A DNA stretch of 64,000 nt. Source: G051903925 sp051903925. Its GTDB lineage: Bacteria > Pseudomonadota > Alphaproteobacteria > Zavarziniales > Zavarziniaceae. The translations under genes were made by a program, and so were the position numbers. Below, one piece after another: positions 15,497 through 24,768 of this stretch. The notes under the pieces were generated by a model. That model saw nothing but the letters and a program-made list of their open reading frames with translations. It was not told the origin of the DNA and ran no database searches. How positions within the stretch are numbered: the stretch's first letter is position 1; every line of letters starts with the position of its first letter. The DNA lies in NCBI RefSeq assembly GCF_051903925.1, contig NZ_CP173678.1, positions 4,588,001-4,652,000 on the forward strand. The letters run 5' to 3'.

Positions 15497-16963
15497 ATGA
15501 AGCGCTGGATCAGCAGGATGCGGTCGGCCGCAACCGCCCTTGCCCTGGCCGGCACCGCCCTTCTGGGCCTGGCCCAGGCTGCCCCGGCCCAGGCCGAGGC
15601 GGCGATCGGCGTCTATCGCTGGGACGCGCCCAACGGCCCCAACATGGTCAACCTGTTCAGCACCTGGCTGGGCAAGGAGGCGACGATCGGCATCGGCTAC
15701 ACGCCGACCGGCACCTGGGAGCAGATCACCGCCTCCGACTGGCAGATGCTGGCCTGGTCGACCTGGGTCAAGGCCAAGGCCGGACGCCAGTTCGTCTATT
15801 CGGTGGCCCTGCTGCCCGGCCCCGCCAGCGGCTCCGGCCCTGACAAGATCTGGGGCAATGCCGACGACGTCTCGCTGGCCGCCTGTGCCGCCGGCACCTA
15901 TGACTGGCGCTGGCGGGCCTTCGCCAACAAGCTGGCGTCCTATGGCCTGAAGTCCAACACCATCATCCGCCTGGGCTGGGAGTTCGACGGCAACTGGTTC
16001 GCCTGGGGCGCCCGGGGCAAGGAGGCGACCTTTGCCGCCTGCTTCCGCCGCGTGGTGACCGCGATGCGCGCGGCCCAGCCGACCGCCGGCTTCCGCTTCG
16101 ACTGGAACGCCAGCGAGGACATCGCCCACTGGACCGACTGGCAGTTCCAGTCGACCTATCCGGGCGACGCCTATGTCGACTATGTCGGCATCGACATCTA
16201 TGACACCGGCTGGGTGCCCAATGCCTATCCCTATCCGGCGACCTGCGATGCCGCCTGCCGCCTGGCGCGGCAGCAGACCGCCTGGGCCGGCGTCTCGCGC
16301 GGGCTGAACCGGATCAAGAATTTCGCCCTGTCGCGCAACAAGCCCGTCTCGCTGCCCGAATGGGGCCTGTGGCTGCGGCCCGACGGCTATGGCGGCGGCG
16401 ACAACCCCTATTTCATCGAGCAGATGTCGGCGTTCATCAAGAACCCGGCGAACAAGGTCGCCTATCACGCCTATTTCGACGTGAACCCGGGCAGCGACTC
16501 GCACCAGATCTCGACCGTCAGCGGCAGCGGCAATGTCGTGGGCAGCCAGGGCTTCGCCAACGTCACGCGCATGCCCAACGCCGCCGCCCGCTTCAAGCAG
16601 CTGTTCGGGGCGGTGACGGCCGCGCCAGAGATCAAGTTCACGCTGGCCGGCGTCACGCTGTCGTCCACCTCCCTGGCGCGCGGGCAAAGCCTGACCGTGA
16701 CGGGCCGGGTCCAGGCGCAGGGGCCGGCCCGCATCAACATCGTGTACGAGGTCCGCTCGACCGACCCCGCCAACACCACGCGCCTGACGCGGCAGTTCGT
16801 GAACCAGCCCTTCACCCTGAACGAGCTGCGCACCTTCACCGGCGCCATTGCCCTGCCGACCACGATGCCGGCCGGCACCTACCGCGTGAACGTCTCCCTC
16901 ACCAACACCGCCTGGACCAAGACCCTGGTCTACTACGCCGGCCCCACCTTCACGGTGCGCTGA
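15497..16963 (+). CDS. Secreted GH26-like glycoside hydrolase (copy B)
   Basis: A 488-residue paralogue of the enzyme at 12413-13876, with the same layout: signal peptide ending near APAQAEA, GH26-like barrel and a C-terminal beta-sandwich of about 110 residues. The catalytic glutamates are conserved in RLGWEFDGNWFAWG and LPEWGLWLR, and FDWNASEDI and GGGDNPYFIEQM also match copy A. The ATG at 15497 was chosen because the signal peptide begins there (MKRWISRMRS); a GGGGGTG stretch precedes it. The two copies are transcribed away from each other with a dioxygenase and a membrane protein gene between. Retention of both catalytic residues suggests both are active. Confidence 0.8.
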   Translation: MKRWISRMRSAATALALAGTALLGLAQAAPAQAEAAIGVYRWDAPNGPNMVNLFSTWLGKEATIGIGYTPTGTWEQITASDWQMLAWSTWVKAKAGRQFVYSVALLPGPASGSGPDKIWGNADDVSLAACAAGTYDWRWRAFANKLASYGLKSNTIIRLGWEFDGNWFAWGARGKEATFAACFRRVVTAMRAAQPTAGFRFDWNASEDIAHWTDWQFQSTYPGDAYVDYVGIDIYDTGWVPNAYPYPATCDAACRLARQQTAWAGVSRGLNRIKNFALSRNKPVSLPEWGLWLRPDGYGGGDNPYFIEQMSAFIKNPANKVAYHAYFDVNPGSDSHQISTVSGSGNVVGSQGFANVTRMPNAAARFKQLFGAVTAAPEIKFTLAGVTLSSTSLARGQSLTVTGRVQAQGPARINIVYEVRSTDPANTTRLTRQFVNQPFTLNELRTFTGAIALPTTMPAGTYRVNVSLTNTAWTKTLVYYAGPTFTVR

Positions 16964-17069
16964 CCCGTCACGCGCTCTCTCCGTCGACAGAGCGTGTGAA
17001 GGACGGCACCAGCATCCTTCGAGACGGCGCGTCGCGCTGCGTCTCGACGCACAGCGCGGGTGGCTCTGG

Positions 17070-17089
17070 ATCCCCGCCTTCGCGGGGAT
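17070..17089. terminator. Hairpin of the CCCCGC repeat family
   Basis: ATCCCCGC pairs with GCGGGGAT around a CTTC loop. The hairpin lies between the convergent glycosidase and RTX genes and could end transcription from both. The same core occurs in the palindromic element at 48940-49022, so it is also a member of a dispersed repeat family. Confidence 0.55.
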
Positions 17090-17113
17090 GAGCGGGCGAG
17101 AGCGCCCGCAATC

Positions 17114-20100
17114 TCAGGTGAAGACGAAGTCGGACGCCACCAGGGTCGCGGGATCGAAGCTGGCGCCCAGGTTCGCGATGTCGAAGACGTTGCCGGCGGG
17201 ATTGCCGGCGTCCTGGACGTGGAACAGGTGGACGTCGCTGCCCACCCCGCCGACCCGGCCGACAAAGAACATGCCCTGGCCGGGCTGGCTCGTCCCGCTG
17301 CCGTTCAGGTAGTTCGCGATCGATGTCGTGGTGTTGAACCCGGCGGTAAAGATGACCAGGTCGGCCTGCGTGATATCGACAAAGGCACCCGGCGATTCGG
17401 TCGTGATCACGAAGTCGGTCGAATTCGTGTTCGTGTTGAAGCCGAAGCCGGTCACGAACTGGAACGTGTCGTCGTTGCCGTCGACGTTGGAAAAGTCGAC
17501 GATGCGGTCGGCGTCCGTGTCCCGGGTATCGAAGCGGAACGTGTCGTTGCCGCCGCCGCCGGTCAGTGTGTTGAACCCGCCGCCGCCGCCAATCGTGTTG
17601 TTGCCGCTGCCACCCGTCAGCGTGTTGTTGGCGACCCCCCCGATCAGGCTCCCGTCCAGCCCGTCGCCCAGGGTGGCGACCAGCTTGCCCGCGCTGAAGA
17701 ACCAGTTGACGCTGACGAAATTGCGCACGGAGACGTTGTCGCCGCTGGTCTGGTCCTGGCCCAGGCCGACCGACAGGTCGATGACCAGGTTGGTCGTGTT
17801 GCCCGCCTCCGCGTACAGGGTGTCGATGCCGCCGCCGCCGTCGAGAGTGGCGCTCTGACCCGCGGCATTGTTGTACTGGATGAAGTCGTCGCCGTTGCCG
17901 CCGTCCAGGGTGTCGCCGTTCAGCAGCGCGCCACCGCCCGCCACGCCAACCAGGCGATCGGCGCCGCCAAAGCCCAGCAGGGTGTCGGTGCCAGTGCCGC
18001 CCAGCAGCGTGTTGGCCGCGCCACTGCCAAAGGCGGTGAGGTTGCCGCTGCTGGCCGACCAGTCGACATTCTCGAAATTGCGGACGTCGCTGAAATCGTC
18101 GGTCCCGATCAGGTCGGCGGCGGACTGGTCGGCCCCGGTGATGCTGAGGTCGATGAACAGGTTGTCGACGAACAGGTCGACCAGGGTGTCGGAGTCCGTC
18201 CCGCCGTCCAGCAGGGGGATGCCGTCGGCATCGGGGGCGACGTTGTATTCGATCCGGTCATTGCCGCTGCCGCCCAGGAACGTGGCACCCGTGGCGAACT
18301 TGTCGGGCGAATCGTTGAGCAGCGTGTCGTCGCCGCCATTCCCGTTGATGACGTCGGCGCCGCCATTGCCGTTGATCGTGTCGTTGCCGGCGCCGCCCAG
18401 GATCGTGTTGATGTCGCCCGAGTCGGCGCCTGTCGCCAGCAGGACCGAGGCGCTCTGCGACCAGTCCACATTCTCGAAATTGCGGATGTCGGCGGTGTCG
18501 CCGGTCGTCTGGTCGGCGCCGACGATGCCCAGGTCAATGACCAGCGAATCGTTGGCCACGTCGAACAGCGTGTCGCTGTCCGCCCCGCCGTCGATCACGG
18601 TGTCGGGATTGTTGTTGTTGGCGAAATTGTACTCGATGGCGTCATTCCCGCTGCCGCCCAGGAAGGTGGACAGGTTGGCGAACTGGGCGGTCGAGCCGGT
18701 CAGGATACGGTCATTGCCCCCACCGCCGTTGAGGGTGTCGAAGGCGTCGCCACTGAGCAGGTCGTCGCCCGCGCCGCCGGTCAGCGTGTCGGCGCCTGAT
18801 CCCCCCAGGATGGTGACGCTGTTGGCACTGCTCACCAGGCTGGCATCGATGACCTCGCTGCCGTCGCTGCCGACCACCGTGACCACGTCATTGTCGGCCG
18901 CCCCGACCATCGCGTTGCTCAGGGTCAGGCGGCTGACGCCGTTGGCCAGGGTGATGATCTCCACCCCCGACACGTTGGCCAGGGCCGCACTGCCGATCGT
19001 CCCGGTCGTGGTGAATGCCAGGGTGTCCAGGCCGGTGTTCCCGTTCACCGTGTCGGTCGCGGCCAGTGCCGCCGCGGCGAAGCGGAACGTGTCCGCCCCT
19101 GCCCCCCCGGTCAGCGTGTCGGCGCCGACATTGGCACTGACGTCCAACCGGTTGGGCGCCGTCAGGCCCGCGCCGTTGACGATGTCGTTGCCGGTGCCGC
19201 CAGACACGCTGACCAGGTCATTGTCGGCAGCGCCGACCATGGCGTTGTTCAGGGTCAGGTTGTTGCTGCCGTTGGACAGCAGGATCTGGTCGACGCCGCG
19301 CACATTGCTCAGCATCGCGCTGCTGACGGTGCCCACGTTCTGGAAGAACAGGCGGTCCATGCCCGCCCCGCCGGTGATCGTATCGGCCGAGGTCAGGCTG
19401 GTGGTGGTCACGCGGAACAAGTCGGCCCCGGCCCCGCCGATCAGCGTGTCATTGCCGGCCATCCCTGTGATGTCGAGCGTGTTGGCCGCCAGGACCGCGC
19501 CGCCGTTGACGACGTCGTTCCCGCTGCCGCCGCGAATGGTCAGCGTATCGGCGTCGGACGCCCCCACCTGCGCATTGCTCAGGATCAGGTTGTTGGCGCC
19601 ATTGGCCAGGGTGATCTGGTCGATCCCGCTGACATTGGCGAACAGGCCGCTGCCGATCGAGCCGGTGCCGGTGAAGACCATCTGGTCGACCCCGGCCCCG
19701 CCCACGACCGTGTCCGTGGCGGTCAGGCCGCCGCCCTGGAAGCGGAACAGGTCCGCCCCCGCCCCGCCCGTCAGCGTGTCGGCGCCCAGGCCGGACGTGA
19801 CGTCCAGCCGGTTGACCCCGGTCAGCGCTGCGCCATTGATGGCGTCGTTGCCCCCGGCGCCGACCACGCTGAGCACCGCGTTGCTGGCGGAACCGACGGT
19901 CGCGTCGGTCAGCACCATCACGTTGGCGCCATTGGCCAGGACGACCTTCTCGACCCCCGTCACGCCGGATACGACCAGCGTCCCGGCAGAGCTGAAGATC
20001 AGCTGGTCGACCGCCGTGCCGCCGCCGCCAGTCAGCTTGTCCGCGGCCGTCAGCGCGGTCGCGGTATAGCGGAAGATGTCGGTACCCAGGCCGCCGGTCA

Positions 20101-21127
20101 CCGTGTCATTGCCGCCCGAACCGGTGACATCGATGCGGTTCACGCCCGTCAGGCCACCGGCATTGATGACATCATTGCCCATGTTCGTGGCGATCGTGAC
20201 CACGTCGCCTGTGGCCGAGCCGACCACCGCGTCGCTCAACGTCATGGAATTGGTGCCATTGGCCAGGACGACCTTCTCCACCCCCGACACCCCGGTCAGC
20301 ACCTGCGTGCCCGCCGTCGTGAAGATCAGCTGGTCGACCGCGGCACCGCCGCCGCCGGTCACCCTGTCCGCCGCCGTCAGCGCGGTGGAGGTATAGCGGA
20401 ACGTATCGGCCCCCAGGCCGCCGGTAACCGTGTCGACCCCGCCCGAGCCCGCGACGTCAATGCGGTTCACGCCCGTCAGGCTGCCGGCATTGATGACGTC
20501 GTTGCCCATGTTCGTGGCGATCGAGACCACGTCGCCGCTGGCCGCACCGACAAAGGCATCGCTGAGGGCCAGGGTGTTGGCCCCGTTGACCAGGACGATC
20601 TTCTCGATCCCCGTGACGCCGGTCAGGACCTGCGTGCCGGCCGACGTGAAGACCAATTGGTCGATCGCCGTGCCGCCGCCGCCCGTCACGCGGTCGGCCG
20701 CCGTCAGCGCCGTCGCCGTGAAGCGGAACGTGTCAGCCCCCAGTCCGCCGATGACCGTGTCGACGCCGCCCGATCCGCTGAAATCGATCGCGCTCGCCGT
20801 CAGGCCGCCGGCCTGGACGAAGTCGTTGCCCATGGCGCCGACGATCGTCAGGACGGCGCCATTGGCGCTGCTGGCCAAGCCGTTGGTCACGACCAGGGCG
20901 TTGGTCCCGTTGGCCAGCTGCACCTGCTCGATGCCGGAGACATTGGCCAGCGACGCGGCGGCGACCGTCCCCGCCGTGGTCAGGCGCAGCGTATCGACTA
21001 CGGCGCCGGAGCCGCCGACCAGCGTGTCCGCGCTGGTCAGGTGGACTGCCTGGAACTGGAACAGGTCGGGGACACCCGCGCTGCCGATGAAGGTATTCGC
21101 GCCAGCGGTGCCGGTGAACGTGGCCAT
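17114..21127 (-). CDS. Large RTX-type calcium-binding repeat protein (copy 1)
   Basis: A 1337-residue protein of the RTX/hemolysin-type calcium-binding class, expected to be exported by a type I system and to act outside the cell as adhesin, matrix or S-layer-like protein. No N-terminal signal peptide is present, as expected. The first 800 residues are about seven repeats of roughly 105 residues, each ending in a GGxGADxFR element. The rest holds GGxGxDxLxG nonapeptide blocks (for example GGNGDDFIQYN). The C-terminus, SFDPATLVASDFVFT, is a typical type I secretion end. No enzymatic domain is seen. It is a tandem duplicate of the next gene upstream, including its 5' flank. No type I transporter is in the window. 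Confidence 0.88.
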   Translation of the reverse strand: MATFTGTAGANTFIGSAGVPDLFQFQAVHLTSADTLVGGSGAVVDTLRLTTAGTVAAASLANVSGIEQVQLANGTNALVVTNGLASSANGAVLTIVGAMGNDFVQAGGLTASAIDFSGSGGVDTVIGGLGADTFRFTATALTAADRVTGGGGTAIDQLVFTSAGTQVLTGVTGIEKIVLVNGANTLALSDAFVGAASGDVVSIATNMGNDVINAGSLTGVNRIDVAGSGGVDTVTGGLGADTFRYTSTALTAADRVTGGGGAAVDQLIFTTAGTQVLTGVSGVEKVVLANGTNSMTLSDAVVGSATGDVVTIATNMGNDVINAGGLTGVNRIDVTGSGGNDTVTGGLGTDIFRYTATALTAADKLTGGGGTAVDQLIFSSAGTLVVSGVTGVEKVVLANGANVMVLTDATVGSASNAVLSVVGAGGNDAINGAALTGVNRLDVTSGLGADTLTGGAGADLFRFQGGGLTATDTVVGGAGVDQMVFTGTGSIGSGLFANVSGIDQITLANGANNLILSNAQVGASDADTLTIRGGSGNDVVNGGAVLAANTLDITGMAGNDTLIGGAGADLFRVTTTSLTSADTITGGAGMDRLFFQNVGTVSSAMLSNVRGVDQILLSNGSNNLTLNNAMVGAADNDLVSVSGGTGNDIVNGAGLTAPNRLDVSANVGADTLTGGAGADTFRFAAAALAATDTVNGNTGLDTLAFTTTGTIGSAALANVSGVEIITLANGVSRLTLSNAMVGAADNDVVTVVGSDGSEVIDASLVSSANSVTILGGSGADTLTGGAGDDLLSGDAFDTLNGGGGNDRILTGSTAQFANLSTFLGGSGNDAIEYNFANNNNPDTVIDGGADSDTLFDVANDSLVIDLGIVGADQTTGDTADIRNFENVDWSQSASVLLATGADSGDINTILGGAGNDTINGNGGADVINGNGGDDTLLNDSPDKFATGATFLGGSGNDRIEYNVAPDADGIPLLDGGTDSDTLVDLFVDNLFIDLSITGADQSAADLIGTDDFSDVRNFENVDWSASSGNLTAFGSGAANTLLGGTGTDTLLGFGGADRLVGVAGGGALLNGDTLDGGNGDDFIQYNNAAGQSATLDGGGGIDTLYAEAGNTTNLVIDLSVGLGQDQTSGDNVSVRNFVSVNWFFSAGKLVATLGDGLDGSLIGGVANNTLTGGSGNNTIGGGGGFNTLTGGGGNDTFRFDTRDTDADRIVDFSNVDGNDDTFQFVTGFGFNTNTNSTDFVITTESPGAFVDITQADLVIFTAGFNTTTSIANYLNGSGTSQPGQGMFFVGRVGGVGSDVHLFHVQDAGNPAGNVFDIANLGASFDPATLVASDFVFT

Positions 21128-21230
21128 GGACTTGCCCCCTCGCGCCGGTCAGTCCGGCACCCTCAGCCCGGCGCCCCCCGGCGTCGATCAGTCGCCAGCA
21201 TGGCGAGGCCCGCCTGCGGCGTAAAGGGTA
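21128..21230 (-). repeat. Duplicated upstream flank of RTX genes (copy 1)
   Basis: The first 100 bases upstream of the copy 1 start codon closely match 24662-24760 upstream of copy 2, including the shared blocks CCCTCGCGCCGGTCAGTCCG and GGCGGCGTAAAG (with the CCCGC between). The tandem duplication therefore included leader and probably promoter DNA. Confidence 0.75.
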
Positions 21231-21280
21231 GCGCCGTCACAACCCGGGCAGGTCCGGGCGACAGGCGCGCATCGCGCGCC

Positions 21281-24200
21281 TCAGGCAAAGACGAAGTCGG
21301 ATGCGTCCAGCGTCGCGGGATCGAAGCCAGGACCCAGGTTCGCCAGGTCGATGAGGGGGACTGCCGCATTGCCTGCGTTCTGGGTGTAGTAGAGGTGAAC
21401 GTCGGCGCCGGCACCCCCCACCCGGCCGACGACGAAGACCGGCTGATTGGCCGTCGTGGTGTTCTGGTCCAGGTACGACAGCACGGCGTCCTTCGTCGCA
21501 ATGAAGCTGTCGTCAAGCACGACAAGATCGGCCAGGCTGATATCGACGTTCGATCCACTCGGCTGTGCCACCACCACGAACCCGCCTGAGGCGGGGTTGG
21601 TCGGGAAGAAGGCCGTGCTGAACGACAGCGTATCGTCGGCGTGGGAAAAGTCGGTGATGCGGGTCTGCGCGCCGACCAGGTACTGCGTGGCCGTGTAGCG
21701 GAACGTGTCGGCGCCCGCCCCGCCCGACAGGCTGCTGTCGGCGCTGATGAAGGAGAGCACAAGCGTATCTGCACCCGACCCGCCGGCCAGCGTGTCCACG
21801 CCCCCCGCGCCATCCAGCGTGTCATTGCCGCTGCCCCCGATCAGGGTATTCGCCCCGGTGCTCCCGGTTGCTGTGACATTGCCGCTGCCGGCTGCGAAGT
21901 CGATGTTCTCGAATCCCGTCACGACGGTGGTGTCGGCACTGCTCTGATCGCCTCCCACGGCCAGGTTGAACCCGACACTGGCCGTCGCACCGTCCGCCAC
22001 GAACAAGGTGTCGGTGTCGGCCCCCCCGGCCAGGGTGGCGACGGTTCCGGATGAGTCGTTGTACTGGACGCGGTCATTGCCGTTCCCGCCGTCCACCCTG
22101 TCGCCGGCGAGGACTGCCGCGCCCCCCATGGCGCCGGCCAGGAAATCGTCGCCACCAAACCCGAACAGGCTGTCGGTAGCACTGCCGCCCAGCAGCGTGT
22201 TGGCTTGCGCATTGCCAAAGACCGTCAGCGCGCCGCTGCTGGCCGACCAGTCGACATTCTCGAAATTGCGCACGTCGCTGAAATCGTCGGTACCGACCTG
22301 GTCGACCGCCGACTGATCGCCGAGGTTGGACAGGTCGATGAACACGGTGTCGACGAACACGTTGACCAGCGTGTCGCTGTCGCCGCCGCCGTCCAGCAGG
22401 GGGATGCCCTCGGTACCGGATGCGACGTTGTATTCGATCCGGTCGTCGCCGGCCCCACCCAGGAACGTGGCGCCTGTCGCGAACTGGACGGGCGAATTGT
22501 TCATCAGGGTGTCGTTGCCGCCATTGCCGTTGATGAAGTCGGCGCCACCATTGCCGTTGATCGTGTCGTTGCCGCTGCCGCCCAGGATCGTGTTGACGGA
22601 CTGGTTGTCCGGGCCGGTCGCGATCAGGACGGAAGGGGCGCCGGACCAATCCACATTCTCGAAATTGCGAACGTCAGCAGTGTCGCCGGTGGTTTGGTCG
22701 GCGTTCACGATGCCCAGGTCGATGACCAGCGCGTCATTGAGCAGGTAGAAAAGCGTGTCGCTGTCGCCCCCGCCGTCGATCACGACGTCGGGATTGCCCG
22801 GACTCGCGAAATTGTACTCGATGGCGTCATTGCCGCTGCCGCCCAGGAAGGTGGACAGGTTCGCGAACTGGTTGGCCGGGTCGGTCAGGATGCGGTCATT
22901 GCCCCCACCGCCGTTGACGATGTCGAAAGCATTGCCGTCCAGCAGGTCGTCGCCGGCGCCACCGGTCAGCGTGTCGGCGCCTGATCCCCCCAGGATGGTG
23001 ACGCGGTTGGCGCCGGCCAGGGCGCTGGCATCGACGACATCGTTGCCGCCGGCGCTGCCATCGATCGTGACGACGTCACCGTCAGAGGCCCCGACCATGG
23101 CGTTGTTGAGGGTCAGGCGGGTGCTGCCCCCGGCCAGGACGATGACATCGACGCCCCGCACATTGGCCAGCGCCGCGCTGCCGATCGTCCCGGCCGTCGT
23201 GAAGACCAGCGTATCCGCGCCGGCATTCCCCACGACCGTGTCGGTCGCGGCCAGCGCCGCCGCCGTGAAGCGGAACGTGTCGGCTCCGGCGCCACCGGCC
23301 AGGGTATCGGCGCCGACATTGGCACTGACGTCCAGGCGGTTGGGAGCGGTCAGGCCCGCGCCGTTGACGACATCGTTGCCGGTACCGCCCAGCACGCTGA
23401 CCACGTCATTGTCGGACGCCCCGACCATGGCGTTGTTCAGGGTCAGGTTGTTGCTGCCGTTGGACAGCAGGATCAGGTCGACGCCGCGCACATTGCTCAG
23501 CATCGCACTGCTGATCGTGCCCACGTTCTGGAACAACAGGCGGTCCAGGCCCGCTCCGCCATTGATCGTGTCGGCCGACGTCAGGCTGGTGGTGGTCACC
23601 CGGAACAGGTCGGCGCCCGCCCCGCCGATCAGCGTGTCGTTGCCGGCCATGCCTGTGATGTCGAGCGTGTTGGCGGCCAGCACGGCGCCGCCATTGACGA
23701 CGTCATTGCCGCTGCCGCCCCGGATGGTCAGCGTATCGGCGTCGGACGCACCCACCTGGGCATTGCTCAGGATCAGGTTGTTGGCGCCATTGGCCAGGGT
23801 GATCTGGTCGATCCCGCTGACATTCGCGAACAGGCCGCTGCCGATCGAGCCGGCGCCGGTGAAGACCACTTGGTCGACGCCGGCCCCGCCCACGACCGTG
23901 TCCGTAGCGGTCAGGCCGCCGCCCTGGAAGCGGAACAGGTCCGCGCCGGCACCCCCCGTCAGCGTGTCTGCGCCCAGGCCGGCGGTCACGTCCAGCCGGT
24001 TCACGCCGGTCAGGGCGCCGCCGTTGATGACGTCGTTGCCGACCGCGCCGACGACCGTCAGCGCATCGCCATTGGCGGAGCCGACCAGGCTGTTGGTCAG
24101 GCTCAGGCTGTTGGCGCCGTTGGTCAGGACCAGCTTCTCGATCCCCACCACGCCCGTCAGGACCACGGTCCCGGGGGACGTGACGACCAGCTGGTCGACC

Positions 24201-24661
24201 GCGCTGCCGCCGCCGCCCGTCACGCGGTCGGCCGCCGTCAGGGCGGTCGCGCTGAAGCGGAACGTATCCGCCCCCAGGCCGCCGATGACGGTGTCGTTGC
24301 CGCCGGACCCCGTGACGTCGATGGCACTGGCGGTCAGGCCGCCGGCCTGGACGAAGTCGTTGCCCATGGTGCCGACGATGGTCAGGACCGCGCCATTGGC
24401 GCTGCTGGCCAGGCCGTTGGTCACGACCAGGGCATTTGTCCCGTTCGCCAGCTGCACCTGCTCGATGCCGGAGACATTGGCGAACGACGCAGCGGCGATG
24501 GTCCCCGCGGTCGTCAGCCGCAGGGTATCGACCACGGCGCCAGCGCCCCCCAACAGCGTGTCGCTGCCCGACAGGTGGCCTGCCTGGAACAGGAACAGGT
24601 CAGGGACACCCGCAGCACCGATGAAGGTATTCGCGCCGGCGGTGCCGGTGAACGTGGCCAT
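21281..24661 (-). CDS. Large RTX-type calcium-binding repeat protein (copy 2)
   Basis: A 1126-residue paralogue of the gene at 17114-21127. The first 120 residues are almost identical to copy 1, and the repeat architecture is the same, but I count five of the 105-residue repeats instead of seven. The 211-residue length difference equals two repeats. RTX nonapeptide blocks follow (GGAGDDLLDGN, GGAGADTFRY), and the protein ends GFDPATLDASDFVFA, a type I secretion-like terminus. The last 180 residues differ more than the start. Both genes read leftwards and each has its own copied leader, so they can be expressed independently. A function in cell-surface or matrix structure is likely, alongside the nearby secreted glycosidases. 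Confidence 0.88.
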   Translation of the reverse strand: MATFTGTAGANTFIGAAGVPDLFLFQAGHLSGSDTLLGGAGAVVDTLRLTTAGTIAAASFANVSGIEQVQLANGTNALVVTNGLASSANGAVLTIVGTMGNDFVQAGGLTASAIDVTGSGGNDTVIGGLGADTFRFSATALTAADRVTGGGGSAVDQLVVTSPGTVVLTGVVGIEKLVLTNGANSLSLTNSLVGSANGDALTVVGAVGNDVINGGALTGVNRLDVTAGLGADTLTGGAGADLFRFQGGGLTATDTVVGGAGVDQVVFTGAGSIGSGLFANVSGIDQITLANGANNLILSNAQVGASDADTLTIRGGSGNDVVNGGAVLAANTLDITGMAGNDTLIGGAGADLFRVTTTSLTSADTINGGAGLDRLLFQNVGTISSAMLSNVRGVDLILLSNGSNNLTLNNAMVGASDNDVVSVLGGTGNDVVNGAGLTAPNRLDVSANVGADTLAGGAGADTFRFTAAALAATDTVVGNAGADTLVFTTAGTIGSAALANVRGVDVIVLAGGSTRLTLNNAMVGASDGDVVTIDGSAGGNDVVDASALAGANRVTILGGSGADTLTGGAGDDLLDGNAFDIVNGGGGNDRILTDPANQFANLSTFLGGSGNDAIEYNFASPGNPDVVIDGGGDSDTLFYLLNDALVIDLGIVNADQTTGDTADVRNFENVDWSGAPSVLIATGPDNQSVNTILGGSGNDTINGNGGADFINGNGGNDTLMNNSPVQFATGATFLGGAGDDRIEYNVASGTEGIPLLDGGGDSDTLVNVFVDTVFIDLSNLGDQSAVDQVGTDDFSDVRNFENVDWSASSGALTVFGNAQANTLLGGSATDSLFGFGGDDFLAGAMGGAAVLAGDRVDGGNGNDRVQYNDSSGTVATLAGGADTDTLFVADGATASVGFNLAVGGDQSSADTTVVTGFENIDFAAGSGNVTATGSTGANTLIGGSGNDTLDGAGGVDTLAGGSGADTLVLSFISADSSLSGGAGADTFRYTATQYLVGAQTRITDFSHADDTLSFSTAFFPTNPASGGFVVVAQPSGSNVDISLADLVVLDDSFIATKDAVLSYLDQNTTTANQPVFVVGRVGGAGADVHLYYTQNAGNAAVPLIDLANLGPGFDPATLDASDFVFA

Positions 24662-24760
24662 GGACCTGTCCCCTCGCGCCGGTCAGTCCGGCACACTCAG
24701 CCCGGCTCCACCGCCGTCATCGGCTGCCAGCATGCCGAGGCCCGCTGGCGGCGTAAAGCG
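24662..24760 (-). repeat. Duplicated upstream flank of RTX genes (copy 2)
   Basis: Matches 21128-21230 with a few substitutions and small gaps. It separates RTX copy 2 from the amidohydrolase gene, which ends just beyond it. Confidence 0.7.
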
Positions 24761-24768
24761 CAGGTCAA

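Noticed and set aside
17868..20069. Long plus-strand open frames across the RTX genes
   Set aside because: They are antisense to the repetitive RTX genes; their length reflects the GC-rich repeats, they encode Ser/Pro-rich repeats without a family, and lack start signals.
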